Of a DNA stretch of 64,000 nt, positions 60,048 to 64,000 are shown one piece after another. Position numbers and translations under genes: made by a program. The notes under the pieces are model-generated. The model was not told where the DNA came from. It did no database searches and worked only from the letters and a program-made list of their open reading frames with translations. Source of the stretch: JBLHKS01 sp047620505 (lineage in GTDB: Bacteria; Verrucomicrobiota; Verrucomicrobiia; Verrucomicrobiales; DEV007); NCBI GenBank assembly GCA_047620505.1, contig JBLHKS010000003.1, forward strand, positions 1 through 64,000, given 5' to 3'. Positions within the stretch are counted from its first letter, which is position 1; the number at the start of each line of letters is the position of its first letter.

Positions 60048-61685
60048 ATGATTTCCGCTCTCCAGATTGACCCCGTCGACGATGTCGCTGTCGCCCTCCG
60101 TGAACTTGCGCCAGGCGACAAAATCGTGGACGGCGCGGTTGCCAGCGAGACGATTCCCGTGAAACAAAAGGCGGCTCTGCGCGCGTTCGCGCCGGGCGAT
60201 CGGATCCGGATGTACGGAGTCACGGTGGCGACGGCAACGAAGCCAATTTCGGCTGGCGGTCTGCTTTCGACCGAAAACGTCGAGCACGCCTCCGATGGTT
60301 TCAGCGCTGATGGTGCCCGCACGGGCGAGTGGACCGGGCCGGATGTTTCATCGCTTACCGGGCGGACTTTCGACGGCTTTCACCGTTCGGATGGTCAGGT
60401 CGGAACCGCGAATACCTGGATTGTCATTCCGATGGTTTTCTGCGAGAACCGGAACCTCGAAGTCATGCGTGAAGCCTTCTCCAAAGCGCTTGGGTTCGAT
60501 CGATCGAGCCCCTACGAGCGTTTCGTCGCCAACCTCGCGGCTCGGCATCGCTGTGGAGCGACTCCTGAGCAGCTGCTGGCCGAGGCGTTGCCTGATGCGG
60601 ACCCGAAAGCGGCTCGACTTTTTCCCAACATCGATGGAGTCAAGTTCCTAACCCACGGCATCGGCTGTGGAGGGACTCGTCAAGATTCTTCGGCGCTCTG
60701 CGCGCTTCTCGCTGGCTACGCGACGAACCCGAATGTCGCCGGCGTAACCGTTTTCAGTCTCGGCTGTCAGAATGCGGAAGTCTCCGATTTCGAGCGCGGA
60801 ATCGCCGAGCGTGATCCCGGTTTCGACAAGCCGCTCCTGATTTTCGAGCAGCAGAAATATCAGTCCGAACGCGATTTGATGGCTGAGTCGATCAAGCAGA
60901 CTTTCGCCGGGTTGATCAAAGCAAACGAGCAGACTCGGAAGCCAGCACCGCTAAGCAAACTGACTTTCGGAATGGAATGTGGCGGCAGCGATGGGTTTTC
61001 CGGTGTGTCCGCGAATCCTGCGATCGGGCACGTGTCGGACACGGTGGTCGCGCTCGGTGGTCGTGTGATTTTGTCCGAGTTTCCCGAGTTATGCGGCGTC
61101 GAGCAGGAGCTTATCAACCGCTGCGCGAGCGACGAGTCTGCGAATCGGTTCGCTGAGCTGATGACGCGCTACAACGATCGAGCTAAGCAAGCCGGTTCGT
61201 CGTTTTCGGCCAACCCTTCGCCTGGCAATATTCGCGATGGGCTGATCACTGATGCGATCAAATCCGCCGGTGCCGCGAAGAAGGGTGGGACCTCGCCGAT
61301 TGTGGACGTGTTAGACTACACCGAGCCGGTGAGGCACAACGGGCTTAGCTTGCTCTGCACGCCGGGGAACGACGTCGAATCGACCACTGCGATGGCGGGT
61401 TCGGGCGCGAATCTGATGCTCTTCTCAACCGGATTGGGCACGCCAACTGGCAATCCGATCACGCCAACTCTCAAAGTCGCCTCGAACACGGAACTCGCTG
61501 AGCGCATGCCCGATTTGATCGATTTCGACACCGGCGCGATCGTGCGCGGCGAGTCCACCATCGCGGAAACCGGCCAGCAGCTGCTGGAGCTGGCGATCCA
61601 GACTGCGAGCGGAACTTACGAGTCGAAAGCATCTCGCTTAGGTCAGGAAGATTTCCTTCCGTGGAAACGCGGCGTCTCGCTTTGA
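60048..61685 (+). CDS. UxaA-family altronate/galactarate-type dehydratase
   Basis: 545 residues from the ATG at 60048 (an upstream start at 60012 adds 12). The N-terminal SAF-like domain (about 1-80) is followed by GQVGTANTWIVIPMVFCENRN and the large UxaA domain with THGIGCGGTRQDSS, SLGCQNAEV, FGMECGGSDGFSGVSANPAIG, the conserved cysteine and acidic residues of the hydro-lyase. It removes water from altronate or a related sugar acid; galactarate or tagaturonate pathways use the same family. It is divergent from the Gfo/Idh gene and adjacent to the PQQ protein, which supports a sugar-acid catabolic role. Two dispersed palindromes: PEQLLAE and GQQLLEL. Confidence 0.9.
   Translation: MISALQIDPVDDVAVALRELAPGDKIVDGAVASETIPVKQKAALRAFAPGDRIRMYGVTVATATKPISAGGLLSTENVEHASDGFSADGARTGEWTGPDVSSLTGRTFDGFHRSDGQVGTANTWIVIPMVFCENRNLEVMREAFSKALGFDRSSPYERFVANLAARHRCGATPEQLLAEALPDADPKAARLFPNIDGVKFLTHGIGCGGTRQDSSALCALLAGYATNPNVAGVTVFSLGCQNAEVSDFERGIAERDPGFDKPLLIFEQQKYQSERDLMAESIKQTFAGLIKANEQTRKPAPLSKLTFGMECGGSDGFSGVSANPAIGHVSDTVVALGGRVILSEFPELCGVEQELINRCASDESANRFAELMTRYNDRAKQAGSSFSANPSPGNIRDGLITDAIKSAGAAKKGGTSPIVDVLDYTEPVRHNGLSLLCTPGNDVESTTAMAGSGANLMLFSTGLGTPTGNPITPTLKVASNTELAERMPDLIDFDTGAIVRGESTIAETGQQLLELAIQTASGTYESKASRLGQEDFLPWKRGVSL
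60568..60577. repeat. AGCAGCTGCT palindrome, copy 40
   Basis: In the UxaA-type gene, codons for EQLL. Confidence 0.95.
61576..61585. repeat. AGCAGCTGCT palindrome, copy 41 (12-mer)
   Basis: In the UxaA-type gene, codons for QQLL. Confidence 0.95.
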
Positions 61686-61733
61686 CTCCAGAAACCGCTG
61701 GATGCGATCGCCCGAATCTTCCAAGGTGCTCGC

Positions 61734-63767
61734 ATGAAACTCCCGATCCTGCTGCTCGCGTGCTCGATTCAAATTTCCGTTGCCGCGGACTGGGCGCACT
61801 GGCGCGGGCCGGCACGAAACGACCTTTCGACAGAAACTTCGGGTTGGGATGACGGCGTTCGAATTCCGGATCGCGAACTCTGGAAGGCCAGTTTCGGCAC
61901 GGGAGCTTCGGCACCGCTGATCGTCAACGGCGTGCTCTACACCCTCGGCTGGCGCGACAACGCGGACACGCTCTACGCGGTCGACGCCGCTGACGGAACT
62001 GCGCTCTGGACGCAATCCTACCCGGCTCCAAAATACGGCCGACATGCCAAGGGCGATCAGAATTTCTTCCAGGGAACCACGGCGACGCCGGAATTCGATC
62101 CTGAAACAGGCTATCTTTACTCGCTGAGTTGTGACGGCGAACTTCGATGCTGGGACACGCGCCGACAGCGCTCGAAAGTCTGGGGAATGAACCTCTACGA
62201 CACTTACAAAGTTCCAATGCGCCCGCAGGTCACGGAGCGCAAAGGCAGTCATCGCGACTACGGCTACACCTCGGCGCCGCTCGTCTCTGGTCAGCAGTTG
62301 CTGGTCGAAGTTGGGTCGCCTGACCAAGGAAATGTGATCGCGTTCGACAAGAAAAGCGGCAAGGAAATCTGGAAGTCCGAAAACCGCGATCACGCCGGTC
62401 ATTCGGGAGGCCTCGCGCCGATCGAGATCGAAGGGAAGCCCTGCATCGCCGTGATCACCGCGCTTAACCTGCTTGTCATGCGGATCGATTCGGGCTCTGA
62501 AGGAAGGACGGTTGGCGAGTTTGAGTGGACAACCGATTTCATCAACAACATCCCAACTCCAGCGGTCAGCGGAAACCGCGTCCTCGTTTCCTCACGCTAC
62601 AACAAAAATGCGATGGCTCTGGTCGAGTTCAGCTTGGGCGGAGCACCGCGTGAGGTCTGGAAAATCGGCGATGCGTCCGGAGTTTGCAGTCTCGTTATTT
62701 TTGAGGGCCACGTTTATTGGTCAGGCAAAGGATTGCACTGCATCGAGCTCGCAACGGGCAAGAAAAAGTGGGAAGGCTCGAAATTTGGCGACGCCGGTTC
62801 CTGCATCGTCACGGCGGACGGGCGGCTCCTCGTCTGGTCGGACAGCGGCGACCTGACACTGGCAGAAACGGCGAGGCGCTCGCCAGATCGCTACACGGAA
62901 TTGCAGAAGAATCGAAACGTTTTCCGCGGCATGGCCTGGCCGCATGTGGTCCTTGCCGATCAACGAATTTACTGCCGCGATATCGGCGGCGACATGAAAT
63001 GCTTCAGTCTTCGCAAGGACGAACAGGGCAAGACGCCGGCCGCTCCGCAGAACCCATCGATGCCGACGAAGCCAGCCGATCTCGACCTGACCGATTGGCC
63101 CGGCGACGGCGATCCGGGGCTGTTTTTCGCGTGGAAACGCGGCATGGCGACGGCCGCCCCTCTCGGCGCGATCGCAGCTCAGAGTCGAGTTCGAATCACG
63201 GCTCGCGACGGCGCGAAATTCGATGACGCAGGCCGAATGGACGTGACCAGCGGCTCGTTTCACGTCCAGGGAGCCTCAGCCGCGCTGACAGCAGCTGCTG
63301 GCAAAACGAATCAGCTAACCATCGAAACCGTTCTCACTGCCGCCGATCTTCGGCAAACCGGACCGGCGCGCGTCATCTCGTTTTCAACCGACGGCTACAA
63401 TCGGAATTTCTCGCTGGTCCAGGAACGCGATCAGCTTCGGCTCCGACTCCGCACTCCCCAAGCTGGCGACAACGGAATGAAGCCGGAATCGAAACTCTGC
63501 ACGATCGAAGCCGGCAAGCCGCTCCACGTGCTCGTCACCTACCGGCCGGGAGAGCTTTCGGCTTACGTAAACGGAGAACGCGTCCATCAATCGGACGCCG
63601 TTCAAGGTGACTTCAGCAACTGGGATGCGGCCCAGCAACTTGTGTTCGGAAGCGAGTTTGAGGACGATCGAAATTGGGCAGGCGTGTTTGACGCGATTGC
63701 AATATTAAATCGATTCGTCAGTCCGGAAGAAGCCGCCGAACGATTTCGAGCGGCGGTGAAAAAATAG
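61734..63767 (+). CDS. secreted PQQ-like beta-propeller protein with LamG domain
   Basis: 677 residues. Signal peptide MKLPILLLACSIQISVAA, then DWAHWRGPARNDLSTETSGW, the usual opening of outer-membrane-assembly-like PQQ propellers. Tryptophan-docking-type repeats (LYAVDAADGTALWTQ, VIAFDKKSGKEIWK, LHCIELATGKKKWEG) span about 20-430. Residues about 505-677 form a LamG/concanavalin domain (ITIETVLTAADL-like strands, LHVLVTYRPGELSAYVNGERV, LNRFVSPEEAAERF). PQQ dehydrogenase residues are not evident, so it is likely non-enzymatic or acts in carbohydrate binding. It follows UxaA by 48 bp. Palindrome at 63290 in TAAAGK; near copy at 62293. Confidence 0.83.
   Translation: MKLPILLLACSIQISVAADWAHWRGPARNDLSTETSGWDDGVRIPDRELWKASFGTGASAPLIVNGVLYTLGWRDNADTLYAVDAADGTALWTQSYPAPKYGRHAKGDQNFFQGTTATPEFDPETGYLYSLSCDGELRCWDTRRQRSKVWGMNLYDTYKVPMRPQVTERKGSHRDYGYTSAPLVSGQQLLVEVGSPDQGNVIAFDKKSGKEIWKSENRDHAGHSGGLAPIEIEGKPCIAVITALNLLVMRIDSGSEGRTVGEFEWTTDFINNIPTPAVSGNRVLVSSRYNKNAMALVEFSLGGAPREVWKIGDASGVCSLVIFEGHVYWSGKGLHCIELATGKKKWEGSKFGDAGSCIVTADGRLLVWSDSGDLTLAETARRSPDRYTELQKNRNVFRGMAWPHVVLADQRIYCRDIGGDMKCFSLRKDEQGKTPAAPQNPSMPTKPADLDLTDWPGDGDPGLFFAWKRGMATAAPLGAIAAQSRVRITARDGAKFDDAGRMDVTSGSFHVQGASAALTAAAGKTNQLTIETVLTAADLRQTGPARVISFSTDGYNRNFSLVQERDQLRLRLRTPQAGDNGMKPESKLCTIEAGKPLHVLVTYRPGELSAYVNGERVHQSDAVQGDFSNWDAAQQLVFGSEFEDDRNWAGVFDAIAILNRFVSPEEAAERFRAAVKK
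62293..62302. repeat. near copy AGCAGTTGCT
   Basis: One central mismatch, again coding QQLL, between copies 41 and 42. Confidence 0.5.
63290..63299. repeat. AGCAGCTGCT palindrome, copy 42 (12-mer)
   Basis: In the PQQ/LamG gene, Ala-Ala-Ala phase. Confidence 0.95.
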
Positions 63768-63779
63768 CTCGGCGCCAGC

Positions 63780-64000
63780 TCACTCGGCACCGTCGGCCCC
63801 AGGCTTGGCGATGAGGTCGTTGACACCGTCGGTAACGAGACTTTGAAACGGTTTGGTGGTCCAATCGGCCACGTCATGACCCCAGGTAAGGCCGATGAGA
63901 CGGCTTTTGCCGCGCGGAACGGTCCACATAACAATCGCGTCCTTTTCGCCTTCCTGAGCACCTGTGACCAGCGGGACAACATCGTCGCCAACGTAAATAT
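63780..64000 (-). CDS. C-terminal part of ThuA-like protein (runs off right edge)
   Basis: Only the last 73 codons are inside the window, in the minus-strand frame that stays open to the edge, with the stop TGA at 63780-63782. The sequence EKDAIVMWTVPRGKSRLIGLTWGHDVADW, then PFQSLVTDGVNDLIAKPGA, matches the end of ThuA/trehalose-utilisation-like glutamine-amidotransferase-fold proteins, which end on a strand like VWxxxxGkGRVFyxxLGHD. ThuA domains are common beside sugar and secreted genes in this phylum. The start and the rest of the domain are unseen. Confidence 0.6.
   Translation of the reverse strand, partial: IYVGDDVVPLVTGAQEGEKDAIVMWTVPRGKSRLIGLTWGHDVADWTTKPFQSLVTDGVNDLIAKPGADGAE

Overview
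The window reads as a chromosomal segment of a moderately GC-rich, Gram-negative member of the PVC superphylum, most likely Verrucomicrobiota. The reasons are two Planctomycete/Verrucomicrobia-type PSD1 (cytochrome c + DUF1549 + DUF1553) and DUF1501 gene pairs, several secreted LamG, beta-helix and PQQ-propeller proteins, a bactofilin, a complete KdsA-LptC-LptA-LptB module for Kdo/LPS export, and weak or absent Shine-Dalgarno sequences. No rRNA, tRNA, CRISPR array, prophage or intact transposon was seen. Taxonomy is inferred from gene content only.

Layout. 0-2.3 kb: a broken KefB/KefC-type antiporter with its KefF/KefG-type partner (minus). 2.3-10.7 kb: PSD1, DUF1501, a membrane-anchored orphan, panC and nadB, overlapping end to end (plus). 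10.7-14.7 kb: bactofilin, Ada, an AraC/PAS regulator, a sugar-nucleotide epimerase and a frameshifted polyvalent-type kinase. 14.8-21.3 kb: ileS, then kdsA-lptC-lptA-lptB. 21.3-23.9 kb: MoaD/ThiS-like carrier, BNR-repeat protein, a small orphan and tcdA. 23.9-25.9 kb: a tail-anchored double pseudokinase. 26.1-28.7 kb: porin, FMN-binding and PepSY-membrane operon behind three operator-like inverted repeats. 29.1-31.1 kb: metF and a parvulin-type isomerase. 31.2-35.8 kb: small secreted proteins, including one made of VDSFPD repeats that may be a 7(1)-knot protein, a sugar isomerase-like barrel and a DHPS/SDR folate pair. 35.8-36.8 kb: a scar holding an N-terminally truncated ORF, the 3' end (domains V-VI) of a group II intron and a ParE/RelE toxin-antitoxin pair. 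36.9-51.6 kb: envelope proteins (GYF-TM, HtrA, OmpA), galM, a trypsin-like protease, a PHP-type protein, a membrane hydrolase, an ArsM-like methyltransferase and a DUF885 metallopeptidase. 51.6-60 kb: a second PSD1/DUF1501 pair in reversed order, then a zinc alcohol dehydrogenase, beta-helix and Gfo/Idh group. 60-64 kb: a UxaA-type dehydratase, a PQQ-propeller/LamG protein and the end of a ThuA-like gene. The last 13 kb looks like a secreted polysaccharide or sugar-acid utilisation region.

The most striking signal is not a gene. The perfect palindrome AGCAGCTGCT occurs 42 times in 64 kb, about once per 1.5 kb, where well under one copy is expected by chance. In 41 of 42 copies it is flanked on both sides by G or C, and 26 copies extend to CAGCAGCTGCTG. 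It lies in genes on both strands and in all three codon phases (QQLL/EQLL, AAA, SSC), and twice between genes. Its spacing is much more even than random. This looks like a highly iterated palindrome, functionally comparable to cyanobacterial HIP1 but with a different sequence, kept at the DNA level and accommodated by the proteins. Every copy I found is listed. All counts were made by eye.
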